From: Eubacteriales bacterium
Lineage (GTDB): Bacteria; Bacillota_A; Clostridia; Christensenellales; Aristaeellaceae
Direction: 5' to 3'
Length of the DNA: 35,535 nt
NCBI GenBank assembly: GCA_029974035.1
Contig: JARKQG010000119.1
Location: 1 to 35,535, forward strand
The number at the start of each line of letters is the position of its first letter. Position 1 is the first letter of the stretch. The notes beneath the pieces were generated by a model that saw only the letters and a program-made list of their open reading frames with translations, had not been told where the DNA came from and ran no database searches. The position numbers and the translations under genes were made by a program. Below, piece by piece: positions 28,101 through 34,664 of the stretch.

Positions 28101-29692
28101 TCGTCGCCGGTCATGAGCAGGCGGTTGAGCGCCTTGACCGCGCCGCGCTTGCGCTCATGGCCGCGCCACAGGGCGTCGGCGCGGGCGTAGCGGCGCTCGC
28201 GCTGCAGGTAGTGGTATTTCGGCTGGGCGTCCCGGCCCCGGCGCGCGTTCATCGCGGCCACGCGCCCGCGCATCAGCGCCGCCAGCGCCTGGTCGTCGCC
28301 CATCTCGCGCTCGGGCGCATCCCGAAAGTCGCATAGGAGCAGGTACTCCACGTTGTCGTCGCCGCCGAGGGCGCCCAGCGCCTCCAGGCCGTCTGCCAGT
28401 GCCCGGGCGCGGGATTCGCCGGACAAAAGCGCCGGCACGCACACCAGCGTCCGGGCCTCGTCGGGCACTTTTTCCATGTCCAGCCGCAGAAGCCGCCGGG
28501 GCGGCAGCGTCCGGGCCCCGACAAAGATGGCGATCTGCTCGGCAAAGCGCCAGGCCAGCGGCAGCGCCGGAACCGCCCACAGGGGCTGGCCGAGAAACGC
28601 CGTCAGCAATACCGTCAGCGCGGCCGTCAAAAGCGAGAGCGAAAGCGCCAGCGCGTTGCCCGTGGGATCCGGGACCAGCCGGGGCAGTCTCGCCCGGGGC
28701 GCGCCCAGCGCCCGCGCCAGTGCCCGGCGGCCGTCGTCATCGTAGAGCCACCAGCACACCGAGCCCTGCGCGCCCTCGAGGCCCGCCGCCTCGTCCGCCG
28801 CCCCGCGGGCGACGGCGGCCTCGCTCAGCCCCGTTGCCTTCGAAAGGTCCGCCACCGCCTCGCGGACGAGTCCGCGGGATTCCTCATCCATCCTGGGGTA
28901 TACGCCCGCGGGGTCCAGCCGCAAGAGCTTTTCCGCGCGGCTCAGCCGGTCGAAGCACTTCGCCCAGTTGAGCGCCTCCAGCTCGCGAAAGCCCGCCATG
29001 ATGTTGGACAGCCAAAGCTTGTCCAGCGCCTGGCGTTCGTGCTCGAGGCGGATCACCGCCTCCGGGTCCTCGCCGCGCCGGCCCAGCCACTGATCCAGCG
29101 CGCGGCGCGCCGAGGGCAGGTCCTGCTCGTGGGTAAGCTGAAGCGCCCGCTCGAAAAACGCGCCGGATCTCTGGCCCCGCAGCGCGCCCGTCCGCGCGCC
29201 GGACAGCACCCAGTCCTCGGCCGTCAGCCGCTCCCGCTGGGCGGCCACCACCCGCCGCCCCACGGACGCAAAGGCGGCGCACAGTTCAACGCGCAGCGCT
29301 TCCGGCACGCGCCACAGTTCCCGCATGGTCAGCGGCTGGATCTCGTCAAAGGCGGCCACCGCCGCCGTGAGGCGCTCGGCGGCGATCCGTTCGTCCCCGC
29401 CCGCCACCAGCGCGCGGGCCAGGTGCTGTACCCGGGGACAGCCATCCGAGGCGGGCAGCGGGGCGCCGGGCCTGAGCGACAGCGCGCTCTCGCCCACCTG
29501 GCGCACGTTGTCGCGCAGCCACTCCATCGCGGGCGCGCCGGGCGCGCCCGAAAGGCGGGCCACGTCCGCCGCGAGGCGGTTCAGCGCCCGCGGCCGCGCG
29601 GCCGAAAGACGCATGGGCGCGCGCTCCGCGGCGGAGAGCGTCACGGCAAGCGCGCGCACGCGGCGACCCAGCGCGTCCTCGGGTTGATTCAT
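22157..29692 (-). CDS. Cyclic beta-1,2-glucan synthase-like protein (GT84 and GH94 domains)
   Basis: A 2511-residue multidomain membrane protein. Helices occur near residues 345-375 and at about 725-860. Between them lies a GT84-like glycosyltransferase with TLDADT near 555, SHDLIEG near 660 and RWTRGDWQ near 695. A glycoamylase-like domain (about 915-1220) and two supersandwich repeats starting near 1300 and 1800 come next. Last is a GH94 phosphorylase domain with GGAFGFRDQLQDML near 2064 and GGDWNDGMN near 2197, whose Asp is the catalytic acid of the family. Proteobacterial ChvB/Cgs enzymes (about 2800 residues) use these parts to start, elongate, size and cyclise beta-1,2-glucan. The ATG at 29692 has GGAGG seven bases upstream. 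The product in a Gram-positive is uncertain. Confidence 0.9.
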   Translation of the reverse strand: MNQPEDALGRRVRALAVTLSAAERAPMRLSAARPRALNRLAADVARLSGAPGAPAMEWLRDNVRQVGESALSLRPGAPLPASDGCPRVQHLARALVAGGDERIAAERLTAAVAAFDEIQPLTMRELWRVPEALRVELCAAFASVGRRVVAAQRERLTAEDWVLSGARTGALRGQRSGAFFERALQLTHEQDLPSARRALDQWLGRRGEDPEAVIRLEHERQALDKLWLSNIMAGFRELEALNWAKCFDRLSRAEKLLRLDPAGVYPRMDEESRGLVREAVADLSKATGLSEAAVARGAADEAAGLEGAQGSVCWWLYDDDGRRALARALGAPRARLPRLVPDPTGNALALSLSLLTAALTVLLTAFLGQPLWAVPALPLAWRFAEQIAIFVGARTLPPRRLLRLDMEKVPDEARTLVCVPALLSGESRARALADGLEALGALGGDDNVEYLLLCDFRDAPEREMGDDQALAALMRGRVAAMNARRGRDAQPKYHYLQRERRYARADALWRGHERKRGAVKALNRLLMTGDDGEFGPERASAQHLYERSFRYVVTLDADTRALPDAIARLIGAIAHPLNHPRVEDGARKGYALIAPRVEPGCARSRFARLMGGGGGLDSYPVSASSLMMDASGRGAFPGKGIYDLRAFRQAAEKLPDNAILSHDLIEGLLSGAGLASDVAVYDDFPAALPGYLRRLERWTRGDWQLLPFLGMVPDALGRWMVLSNLARSLAPGAALAALILGLWTANPAALCVGFFYAFLPALMPPSLPSIRRAAAVLALLPSEAAFCLAAAARALYRVFRSHRGLLEWVPAADAEGASGRDLSLVAARVAALLALPSLFNPSWALPALSLAALFGIAPGWMRLIAAPERAPEVTLRERDLLMDLARATWRFFESEVTEDGPGLPPDNVQLDPPVGRAQRTSPTNIGLYLLATASAHFLNLIDGGTLLRRAARTAETLENLEKWHGHLYNWYDTQALKPLRPRYVSSVDSGNLAASLMTVGAMVAPLDGGLSRRLGALAAGMDFSYLYDASRDLFYIGFDAERGALSSGHYDLLASESRILSFAAMALKQVPVKHWSKLGRGMARAGKSAALISWSGTMFEYLMPLILLRAPADSLIGRTERAVVRAQRTLGAPWGVSESGYNAFDLLMNYQYRAFGLPSLSLRGTAFERVVAPYASMLALPVDPGAAIENLELMRRAGLQGEMGLYEAVDYAPARLPEGEPYRVVMSHMAHHQGMILASIANALCGDALVSAFSSLPEVRALTLLMGEKPARGAFRRAQSEPEPEPDQPRQGVHTGITATGPGDGHLLYGGGTTAFLTAAGTGFVRAKGLLMGRWTAREAGDDGMWVHVRVPARRLAFAVSGLAPRMGQNQRVRFDPGSVTVLTRTDELECRLTECVSPEDGALIQRLELTSHAAQPLEIEVTGCFKVALGAQSDMEAHPAFQNLFVRAAWADGALIFTRKPRRGGAHPMLIYALAAEEPLRISHEIDLERLIGREGALSDADSLARVFSNAAGPTLNPCAAIRASLSIAPGARHHLAFVAGVAEDDEALSRLRARHASPEAARRSLLLSASQARSMLDFLGLAPARHQLFQRASRLMLMPGRAPGAPACPGGFGSLWALGISGDLPLLSVRVTGIGQMGLVRDALRAHEFYRVMGVWCDLVLINDYGNDYEQPVRDALRDQVAASHLSDMVLEPGGAFLLEGATLSAVQRALIERASAVYLDGSEPLDAALRSRLRALPNRPEPPRARLRGGFGLPEAARDRFNGWGGFARGGYLIDLLPGKPTPAPWCNVLVNALGFGALVSERGGGFTFAKNSRGGRLTPFTNDPLREGEGERLWIFDGRAYASLLPERRGLAQPFRVEHRPGVSLFSSGAGTLAWTIAQFVDCDLPVKCLMLTLHNAGGLARTLKLSAAVDWLMGVGGPDAHLTGVSYEPPLFLAAGAMEGYGFAALLTGDGAPAAGLEPDPASGLRAPLTLPPGGTVRAQLLIGWAPSREGCREALSAWGDGQIRLDRARARWEDLLSRVQPETGDDVCDQMLGRWLPAQVLAGRVWGRAGFYQAGGAFGFRDQLQDMLSLIPIEPDLVRGHLILCASRQFEAGDVLHWWHPERTGVRTRISDDLLFLPYVAAAYVAETGDTGVLNEEVPYLEDVPIPPDDDDWYGTPMVSETSETLDGHCLRALNRAFSMTGAHGLPLMGGGDWNDGMNRVGGGGGESVWLGQFLIVAAEDYAAVCPDPEARSELLEHAAAMRRAVEESGWDGAWYRRAFYGDGTPLGSAQSEGGCRIDLIAQCWAVAARLDRNRCAQAMDSAWQALYDPEHRLIKLLTPPLDDAARDPGYIARYPAGVRENGGQYTHAACWAVMAFALLGDAARAWAALEALLPANHAFTAEGALTYRVEPYVIAADVYGEAPFAGRGGWTWYTGAAGWLCRAAVRYLLGYERRGNRARLSALIRPGKAEAGLTVRMGASVYRLRCLREQEGVTLDGRPVDGEYIELVDDGRRHEALFPARKPL

Positions 29693-29798
29693 GAAAGAAC
29701 CTCCGTTTCAAAGCGCAGTTCTGGAGAAAGCTTGTACAAATCTTGCGCCTTCCATGCGTTTATCAGAAAATGTGACAGTGTCCGCGCCCAAGAGAGCC

Positions 29799-29817
29799 GA
29801 AATTTCGTTGAAATTTC
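29799..29817. promoter_or_regulatory. Paired GAAATTTC palindromes, candidate operator
   Basis: GAAATTTCGTTGAAATTTC: two identical 8-bp palindromes 11 bp apart, one helical turn, forming a larger 19-bp palindrome over the -35 box of the HAD-GNAT promoter. It lies in the 168-base gap shared with the divergent glucan-synthase-like gene and could control both. ACAGTG (about 29775) and CACTGT (about 29823) form an outer inverted pair. Confidence 0.5.
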
Positions 29818-29836
29818 CCGGGCACTGTGGTATCAT
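29808..29836 (+). promoter_or_regulatory. Promoter of the HAD-GNAT gene
   Basis: TTGAAA (29808-29813) and TATCAT (29831-29836) with a 17-bp spacer, 24 bases before the ATG. No convincing promoter is seen for the divergent gene. Confidence 0.72.
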
Positions 29837-29860
29837 ACCAACGCGAAGGATGGTGCGGGG

Positions 29861-30943
29861 ATGAAAAAGCTGGGGATTCTATTCGATATGGACGGCGTCC
29901 TGGTGGACTCCGAGCCGGTGATCACCGCGGCGGCCTGCGAGGCGCTGAACCGCTTTGGCATCCCGGCGCGCCACGAGGACTTCAAGCCCTTTACCGGCAT
30001 GGGCGAAAACCGCTTTCTGGGCGGCGTGGTCGAGAAGTACGGCCGGTCGTTCGAGCTTCCGATGAAGGCGCTTTGCTACGACATCTACGGAGAAAAGGTG
30101 GACGGGGCGCTCAAGGTTTACGAGGGCACCAAGCCGGCGCTGGCGGCGCTCAGGGCGCAGGGGCGCAAAATGGCGCTGGCCTCCAGCGCGGACATGATCA
30201 AGGTCCGCCACAACCTGCGCGTGGCCGGGATTCCCCTGGATACCTTTCTCGCGGTGGTGACCGGCAACGACGTAGAGCGCAAAAAGCCCTACCCGGATAT
30301 CTACCTGACCGCCGCGAAGAGGGCCGGCATGAACGCCGCCCATTGCGTGGTGGTGGAGGACGCGGTCAGCGGCGTGGAGGCGGGCAAGGCCGCGGGCGCC
30401 TACGTGATCGCGATCCCCACGTCCTTCTCCGGCGACGCGCTCCTGGCCGCCGGCGCGGACGTGCTGATCCCCGACATCGCTGATCTGCCCGCGGCGGTGG
30501 AGGCGCTGGAGGCGGGGCTGACGGCCAACTTCGCGCTGCGCGAAGGGCCGGAGCAGATGGACTTTGAGCGCGTGACGGCGCTTCTGGCCGCGATGCCCTG
30601 GAGCCCGGGCATTTCCCGCGCGGAGGTGGAAAAGGCGGCGCGGAATTCCACGCTGCTGGTGGGCGCCTTTGACGGCGACCGGCAGATCGGCTATGCCCGC
30701 GCGCTGTCCGACAAGACGCGCTTTTGCTACCTGATGGACGTGGCCGTGGACCGCGAGAGCCGGATGAAGGGCGTCGGCCGGGCGATGGTGGAAAAGATTC
30801 TGAACCACCCGGAGCTGGCCGACGTGTACCAGTGGATGCTCTACACATCCAGCGCCCAGGCATTTTACCGGGGCCTGGGGTTCGAGCCGACGCGGCGCGC
30901 CGAAAACATCATGGAGATCCGGCGCGGGCGTCCCGACCGGTAG
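29861..30943 (+). CDS. HAD-superfamily phosphatase/phosphomutase fused to a GNAT acetyltransferase
   Basis: A 360-residue two-domain protein. Residues 1-220 are a beta-phosphoglucomutase-like HAD domain: DMDGVLVDSEP (Asp9 nucleophile, Asp11 acid/base), the second-motif serine in ASSAD, KKPYPDIY (Lys near 141) and VVVEDAVSGVEAG (acidic pair near 166). Residues about 228-360 form a GNAT domain with MDVAVDRESRMKGVGRAMVE, whose RMKGVG loop binds acetyl-CoA, and a C-terminal AFYRGLGFEP. Beta-PGM-like proteins act on sugar phosphates or other phosphometabolites; the acceptor of the acetyl group is unknown. The ATG follows GAAGGA by ten bases. It is divergent from the GH94 protein, and the fusion may act on one small metabolite twice. 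Confidence 0.88.
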   Translation: MKKLGILFDMDGVLVDSEPVITAAACEALNRFGIPARHEDFKPFTGMGENRFLGGVVEKYGRSFELPMKALCYDIYGEKVDGALKVYEGTKPALAALRAQGRKMALASSADMIKVRHNLRVAGIPLDTFLAVVTGNDVERKKPYPDIYLTAAKRAGMNAAHCVVVEDAVSGVEAGKAAGAYVIAIPTSFSGDALLAAGADVLIPDIADLPAAVEALEAGLTANFALREGPEQMDFERVTALLAAMPWSPGISRAEVEKAARNSTLLVGAFDGDRQIGYARALSDKTRFCYLMDVAVDRESRMKGVGRAMVEKILNHPELADVYQWMLYTSSAQAFYRGLGFEPTRRAENIMEIRRGRPDR

Positions 30944-30995
30944 CGCGCTTCACAAGAAATCAACGAAAAACGCGTCAGGGAGCGGCGGTGAAGCC

Positions 30996-31024
30996 TTGAC
31001 ACGGGCGTTCCGCTGTGATAAAGT
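30996..31024 (+). promoter_or_regulatory. Promoter of the rpmG-secE-nusG-rplK-rplA unit
   Basis: Perfect TTGACA (30996-31001), 17 bp, TAAAGT (31019-31024). The start point is near 31031, about 60 nt before rpmG. Confidence 0.7.
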
Positions 31025-31034
31025 TATTAAGCTT

Positions 31035-31049
31035 GCCCCCGTTGGGGGC
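31035..31049 (+). promoter_or_regulatory. Stem-loop at the predicted 5' end of the rpmG mRNA
   Basis: GCCCCC-GTT-GGGGGC, a perfect 6-bp hairpin within a few bases of the predicted start point, followed by TTTGG. It may protect the 5' end or act as a weak attenuator. Confidence 0.45.
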
Positions 31050-31093
31050 TTTGGTTGTGATGATGGAATTTCGTCCAATGGGAGGGAAAGCGA

Positions 31094-31255
31094 GTGGCAT
31101 CGGATAAGCGCGTCAAGGTTACGCTGGCCTGCGGCGAATGCAAGCAGCGCAACTACAATACCATGAAGAACAAGAAAAACGACCCCGACCGTCTGGAGAT
31201 GAGCAAGTACTGCCGCTTCTGCAAGAAGCATACCGCGCACAAGGAAACCCGCTGA
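31094..31255 (+). CDS. rpmG: 50S ribosomal protein L33, zinc-binding type
   Basis: A 53-residue protein starting with GTG ([16 protein letters not shown]), GGAGGG seven bases upstream. Two CxxC pairs (Cys13/Cys16 and Cys40/Cys43) mark the zinc-containing form of L33. The order rpmG-secE-nusG is classical in Firmicutes and confirms the call despite its small size. Confidence 0.96.
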   Translation: MASDKRVKVTLACGECKQRNYNTMKNKKNDPDRLEMSKYCRFCKKHTAHKETR

Positions 31256-31284
31256 GCGTTTTCGTAAGACGAGGAGTGAGGCGC

Positions 31285-31545
31285 ATGGCTAAGGAAACCG
31301 GCGACAACAAGGAGAAGGCTGGCTTCTTCAAGAAGGTAGGTCTGTTCTTCAAAAACCTTTTCTGGAAGGTTGTGAACAGCTTTAAGAACATGGCCTTCGA
31401 GCTCAAGAAGGTCACCTGGCCCACCCGGTCCGAGCTGATCAACTACTCTTTGGTCGTGCTGGCTTTTATGGTTGCGATGGCCGTCATCATCGGTGTCATC
31501 GACGCCGGCGCCGCCAAGTTCTCCCAGTGGATTATCGGAGCGTGA
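31285..31545 (+). CDS. secE: Preprotein translocase subunit SecE
   Basis: An 86-residue protein with a charged N-terminus, the conserved amphipathic segment FELKKVTWPTRSELINYS and one C-terminal membrane helix (about 55-75), the single-span SecE of Gram-positives. It clamps SecY in the translocon. ATG 31285 is preceded by GAGGAG; the in-frame region upstream belongs to another frame of rpmG. Confidence 0.96.
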   Translation: MAKETGDNKEKAGFFKKVGLFFKNLFWKVVNSFKNMAFELKKVTWPTRSELINYSLVVLAFMVAMAVIIGVIDAGAAKFSQWIIGA

Positions 31546-31560
31546 GCCTAAGGAGCGAAT

Positions 31561-32088
31561 ATGTCAGAACATCAGGAGCCGCAGTGGTACGTTGTCCATA
31601 CCTATTCGGGGTATGAGAATAAGGTCAAGGCCAACCTCGAAAAGTCCGTTGAAAACAACGGCATGCAGGATCTGATCTTTGAGGTCAAGATTCCCATCGA
31701 GGAAGCGGTCGAGATCAAAAACAACAAGCGCAAGACCGTTCAGCGCAAGCTGCTGCCGGGCTATGTGATGGTTCGCATGATCATGACCAACGAGTCCTGG
31801 TACATGGTGCGCAACACGCGCGGTGTCACGGGCTTTGTCGGCCCCGGGTCGCGGCCCACGCCGCTTTCAGAGACGGACTTTGACGCCATCGGCGAGAACC
31901 GCGTCGCCACGCGGATCGACATTCAGCCGGGCGACGAAGTGCGCATCCTTACGGGCCTGTTTGAAAACTTTACCGGCCGCGTGGTGTCCATCGACGCCGC
32001 CGCCCAGAAGGTGCGCGTGATGGTGCCCATGCTCAAGCGCGAAACCGCCGTGGACCTCGAGTACGACGAGGTCGTCCGGGTGGAATAA
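31561..32088 (+). CDS. nusG: Transcription termination/antitermination factor NusG
   Basis: A 175-residue protein: NGN domain from QWYVVHTYSGYENKVKANLE to about residue 110, then a KOW domain (PGDEVRILTGLFENFTGRVV). NusG binds RNA polymerase and affects pausing and Rho termination. TAAGGAG lies six bases before the ATG and the gene starts 15 bases after secE. Confidence 0.98.
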   Translation: MSEHQEPQWYVVHTYSGYENKVKANLEKSVENNGMQDLIFEVKIPIEEAVEIKNNKRKTVQRKLLPGYVMVRMIMTNESWYMVRNTRGVTGFVGPGSRPTPLSETDFDAIGENRVATRIDIQPGDEVRILTGLFENFTGRVVSIDAAAQKVRVMVPMLKRETAVDLEYDEVVRVE

Positions 32089-32172
32089 GGACGCGCCGGT
32101 GCGACAAGAGCGCCCGGGGCCCCGCGCCGCCGGGTGGAATGCGCTGAATACCCGCGCGCCGCGCGGGCTTCA

Positions 32173-32212
32173 GAGTGGGAGGGGCAGCCGCCGCGGCTGT
32201 TCCGTTTCACCA
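32173..32212 (+). promoter_or_regulatory. rplK leader: L1-binding-site mimic in the rplK leader
   Basis: GTGGGAGG (32173-32180) and ACCAC (32207-32211) enclose the hairpin CAGCCG-CCG-CGGCTG. The same pattern, GGUGGGAGG paired with ACCACC around an inner helix, is the L1-binding stalk of 23S rRNA. In E. coli, L1 represses its own operon by binding such a site in front of rplK. A second, GC-only hairpin (32151-32167) precedes it in the 147-base nusG-rplK gap. Confidence 0.65.
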
Positions 32213-32235
32213 CATAATGTAGAGGAGGAACCCCC

Positions 32236-32661
32236 ATGGCCAAGAAAGTCACAGCAATGATCAAGCTGCAGGTCAACGCCGGCAAGGCGACGCCCGCGCC
32301 GCCGATCGGCCCGGCGCTGGGCCAGCACGGCGTGAACATCCCCGGCTTTTGCAAGGAGTTCAACGACCGCACCGCCAAGCAGGTCGGCCTGATCATCCCG
32401 GTGGTCATCACCGTGTATCAGGACCGCTCCTTCACCTTCATCACCAAGACGCCGCCCGCCGCGGTGCTGATCAAGAAGGCCTGCGGCCTTGAGCATGCCT
32501 CCGGCCGCCCCAACCGCGACAAGGTCGCCAACATCACCCAGGCGCAGATCCGCGAAATCGCGGAGCTCAAGATGCCGGACCTCAACGCCGCTTCCGTCGA
32601 AGCCGCGATGAGCATGGTTGCCGGTACCGCGCGCTCGATGGGCGTCGTCGTCGTCGACTGA
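32236..32661 (+). CDS. rplK: 50S ribosomal protein L11
   Basis: A 141-residue protein with the conserved [20 protein letters not shown] and [12 protein letters not shown], an N-terminal proline-rich domain and C-terminal rRNA-binding domain. It forms the base of the GTPase-associated stalk. The ATG follows GAGGAGG. Confidence 0.98.
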   Translation: MAKKVTAMIKLQVNAGKATPAPPIGPALGQHGVNIPGFCKEFNDRTAKQVGLIIPVVITVYQDRSFTFITKTPPAAVLIKKACGLEHASGRPNRDKVANITQAQIREIAELKMPDLNAASVEAAMSMVAGTARSMGVVVVD

Positions 32662-32676
32662 TTCCAGCCGAAATAC

Positions 32677-32707
32677 TGTGGGAGGACATAGCGCCGCTAA
32701 CACCACA
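32677..32707 (+). promoter_or_regulatory. rplA leader: Second L1-binding-site mimic, between rplK and rplA
   Basis: TGTGG-GAGG (32677-32685) and CCACA (32703-32707) enclose TAGC-GCC-GCTA. It shares GTGGGAGG, the inner helix and CCACA with the copy before rplK and ends directly at the AAGGAGG of rplA, so bound L1 would block initiation of its own gene. Confidence 0.62.
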
Positions 32708-32719
32708 AGGAGGATATTC

Positions 32720-33406
32720 ATGAAGCAAGGCAAAAAATATTCCGACAGCAGCAAGCTGATCGACCGCCTCAAGCAGTACGACCCGGAAGAGGCCGTATCG
32801 CTCGTGAAGCAGACCGCCAAGGCCAAGTTTGACGAGACGGTTGAGCTCCACGTCCGCCTGGGCGTCGACCCCCGCCACGCCGACCAGCAGGTGCGCGGCA
32901 CCGTCGTGCTGCCCCACGGCACCGGCCGGACCAAGAGCGTCCTGGTCATCTGCAAGGCCGACAAGGCCAAGGAAGCCGAAGCCGCCGGCGCGGATTTCGT
33001 CGGCGCCGAAGACATGATCGCCAAGATCCAGGGCGGCTGGTTTGGCTTTGACGTCATGGTCGCCACCCCCGACATGATGGGTCTGGTCGGCCGTCTGGGC
33101 CGTGTGCTGGGCCCCAAGGGCCTCATGCCCAACCCGAAGACCGGCACCGTCACCATGGATATCACGCGCGCCATCTCCGAGATCAAAGCCGGTAAGGTGG
33201 AGTATCGCGTCGACAAGACCGCCATCATCCACTGCCCCGTGGGCAAAGCGTCCTTCGAGGAAGCCAAGCTGGGCGAGAACCTGAAGACGCTGATGGAGGC
33301 CATCATCAAGGCCAAGCCGTCCACCGCGAAGGGCACCTACATCCGCTCCGCGGTGCTGTCCAGCACCATGGGCCCGGGCATCAAGCTGAACGCGCTGAAG
33401 TTCTAA
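32720..33406 (+). CDS. rplA: 50S ribosomal protein L1
   Basis: A 228-residue L1 with [13 protein letters not shown], the domain II block [20 protein letters not shown] and the end [12 protein letters not shown]. It binds the mobile L1 stalk of 23S rRNA and in many bacteria its own mRNA. ATG 32720 follows AAGGAGG. A strong terminator follows 12 bases after the stop. Confidence 0.98.
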   Translation: MKQGKKYSDSSKLIDRLKQYDPEEAVSLVKQTAKAKFDETVELHVRLGVDPRHADQQVRGTVVLPHGTGRTKSVLVICKADKAKEAEAAGADFVGAEDMIAKIQGGWFGFDVMVATPDMMGLVGRLGRVLGPKGLMPNPKTGTVTMDITRAISEIKAGKVEYRVDKTAIIHCPVGKASFEEAKLGENLKTLMEAIIKAKPSTAKGTYIRSAVLSSTMGPGIKLNALKF

Positions 33407-33418
33407 ACGCGTTGTGGG

Positions 33419-33455
33419 GCCGGAAATCCGCTGAAGCGGCTTTCCGGCTTTTTTT
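33419..33455 (+). terminator. Intrinsic terminator after rplA
   Basis: GCCGGAAA and TTTCCGGC around an inner CCGC-TGAA-GCGG hairpin, followed by seven T. It ends the rpmG-rplA unit, so rplJ-rplL has its own promoter. Confidence 0.93.
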
Positions 33456-33489
33456 GCGCAATTCCCGGGACCATATGGTCAGATTTAAC

Positions 33490-33518
33490 TTGACGGAATA
33501 CAACCCGGGTGTTATAGT
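33490..33518 (+). promoter_or_regulatory. Promoter of rplJ-rplL
   Basis: TTGACG (33490-33495), 17 bp, TATAGT (33513-33518). The start point is near 33525, about 170 nt before rplJ, leaving room for the L10 leader. Confidence 0.8.
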
Positions 33519-33524
33519 AATCGA

Positions 33525-33655
33525 GTGCTTAGAAATTGAGCCGTGCCATAGACAGCGAGTGCAGCAGCATAAGGCCCCCGGGCCGCTCGCCGAGGCGCAG
33601 CCGGAGACGATGCTTTGTCGCCGTTTGCGCGTTTGGCGCAAGGGCGATTTTTCTT
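33525..33655 (+). ncRNA. rplJ leader: L10 (rplJ) leader RNA
   Basis: The leader holds ATAGACAGCGAG and, 26 bases on, CTCGCCGAGGC. The halves GCGAG (33555-33559) and CTCGC (33586-33590) pair, giving the kink-turn-like AGACAGC...GCCGAGG core of the L10 leader family. An intrinsic terminator (33618-33655) completes it. In this family the L10(L12)4 complex binds the leader and favours termination, giving feedback on its own synthesis. Confidence 0.88.
33618..33655 (+). terminator. Attenuator of the L10 leader
   Basis: TCGCC/GGCGA and TTGCGC/GCGCAA stack into one hairpin followed by TTTTTCTT, 38 bases before the rplJ ATG. Confidence 0.88.
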
Positions 33656-33692
33656 AAGTGTCCGAGACGGGACGAGAAGCGAGGTGTAATGA

Positions 33693-34220
33693 ATGTCCAA
33701 TAGTTTGGAGCTCAAAAAGGCGGTCGTCGCCGACATCAGGGAGAAGTTTGAAAAAGCGCACTCCGTGGTGCTGATCGATTACCGCGGACTGAAGGTCTCC
33801 GAGGTCACCGACCTTCGCAACCAGTGCCGCGCCGCGGGCGTGGAGTACGTCGTGCTCAAAAACACGATGGTGCGCCTTGCAGCCCAGGAGCTGGGCATCG
33901 AGGGCCTTGATCCCTTCCTGAACGGCCCCACGGCCCTCGCCTTCGGCATGAAGGACGCGGTGGCCCCCGCGAAGGTGCTGACCGAGTTCATCAAGAAGGT
34001 CAAGAAGACCAGCGTCAAGTGTGGCGTGATCGACAAGACCACCATCGACGCGGCGGGCGTGCAGGCGCTCAGCGAGCTGCCGCCGAAGGAAGTCCTGATC
34101 GCGAAGATGATGGGCAGCCTGAACGCGCCGATCACAGGCTTCGTGGGCGTGCTCAGCGCGACGCTCCGTTCGCTGGTCTACGCAATCGACGCCGTTCGCA
34201 AGCAGAAGGCCGGGGAATGA
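33693..34220 (+). CDS. rplJ: 50S ribosomal protein L10
   Basis: A 175-residue L10 with SVVLIDYRGLKVSEVTDLR, VLKNTMVRLA and the C-terminal helix that carries L7/L12 dimers. GAGGTG lies six bases before the ATG. rplL follows after 42 bases. Confidence 0.97.
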   Translation: MSNSLELKKAVVADIREKFEKAHSVVLIDYRGLKVSEVTDLRNQCRAAGVEYVVLKNTMVRLAAQELGIEGLDPFLNGPTALAFGMKDAVAPAKVLTEFIKKVKKTSVKCGVIDKTTIDAAGVQALSELPPKEVLIAKMMGSLNAPITGFVGVLSATLRSLVYAIDAVRKQKAGE

Positions 34221-34262
34221 TCCCCACCCCAATTCCAGCCATTATATGAGGAGGATATTATC

Positions 34263-34643
34263 ATGAACCGTGAAGAACTCATTTCCGCTATTGAGTCGAT
34301 GACCGTTCTGGAGCTCGCCGAGCTCGTGAAGGCCCTGGAAGAGAAGTTCGGCGTGTCCGCCGCCGCGCCGGTGGCCGTCGCCGCCGCCCCCGCCGCCGCC
34401 GCCGCCCCCGCGGAAGCCGCGGAGGAGAAGACCGAATTTGACGTCGTGCTGAAGGACGTCGGCTCCGAGAAGATCAAGGTCATCAAGGTCGTCCGCGAAG
34501 TCGTGGCGGGCCTGGGCCTCAAGGTAGCCAAGGACCTGGTGGACAGCGCGCCCAAGACCCTCAAGGAAGGCGTCAACAAGGAAGAAGCCGAGAAGATCAA
34601 GACGGCGTTTGCCGAAGTCGGCGCCACCATCGAGATCAAGTAA
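34263..34643 (+). CDS. rplL: 50S ribosomal protein L7/L12
   Basis: A 126-residue protein: N-terminal dimerisation helix, an Ala/Pro hinge (about residues 33-53) and the C-terminal factor-binding domain with [11 protein letters not shown] and [19 protein letters not shown]. It recruits translation GTPases. GAGGAGG precedes the ATG. A terminator, not rpoB, follows. Confidence 0.98.
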   Translation: MNREELISAIESMTVLELAELVKALEEKFGVSAAAPVAVAAAPAAAAAPAEAAEEKTEFDVVLKDVGSEKIKVIKVVREVVAGLGLKVAKDLVDSAPKTLKEGVNKEEAEKIKTAFAEVGATIEIK

Positions 34644-34664
34644 TTTCCCCTCCAATGCTGTCAG

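Noticed and set aside
30944..31093. tRNA genes near secE-nusG and elsewhere
   Set aside because: tRNA-Trp often lies by secE, so all intergenic gaps were read for T-loop (GTTCGA) and acceptor pairing; none was found.
32151..32167. CCCGCGCG/CGCGCGGG hairpin between nusG and rplK as a terminator
   Set aside because: It is followed by CTTCAGAG with no T tract, and the ribosomal-protein genes downstream have no separate promoter that I can see.
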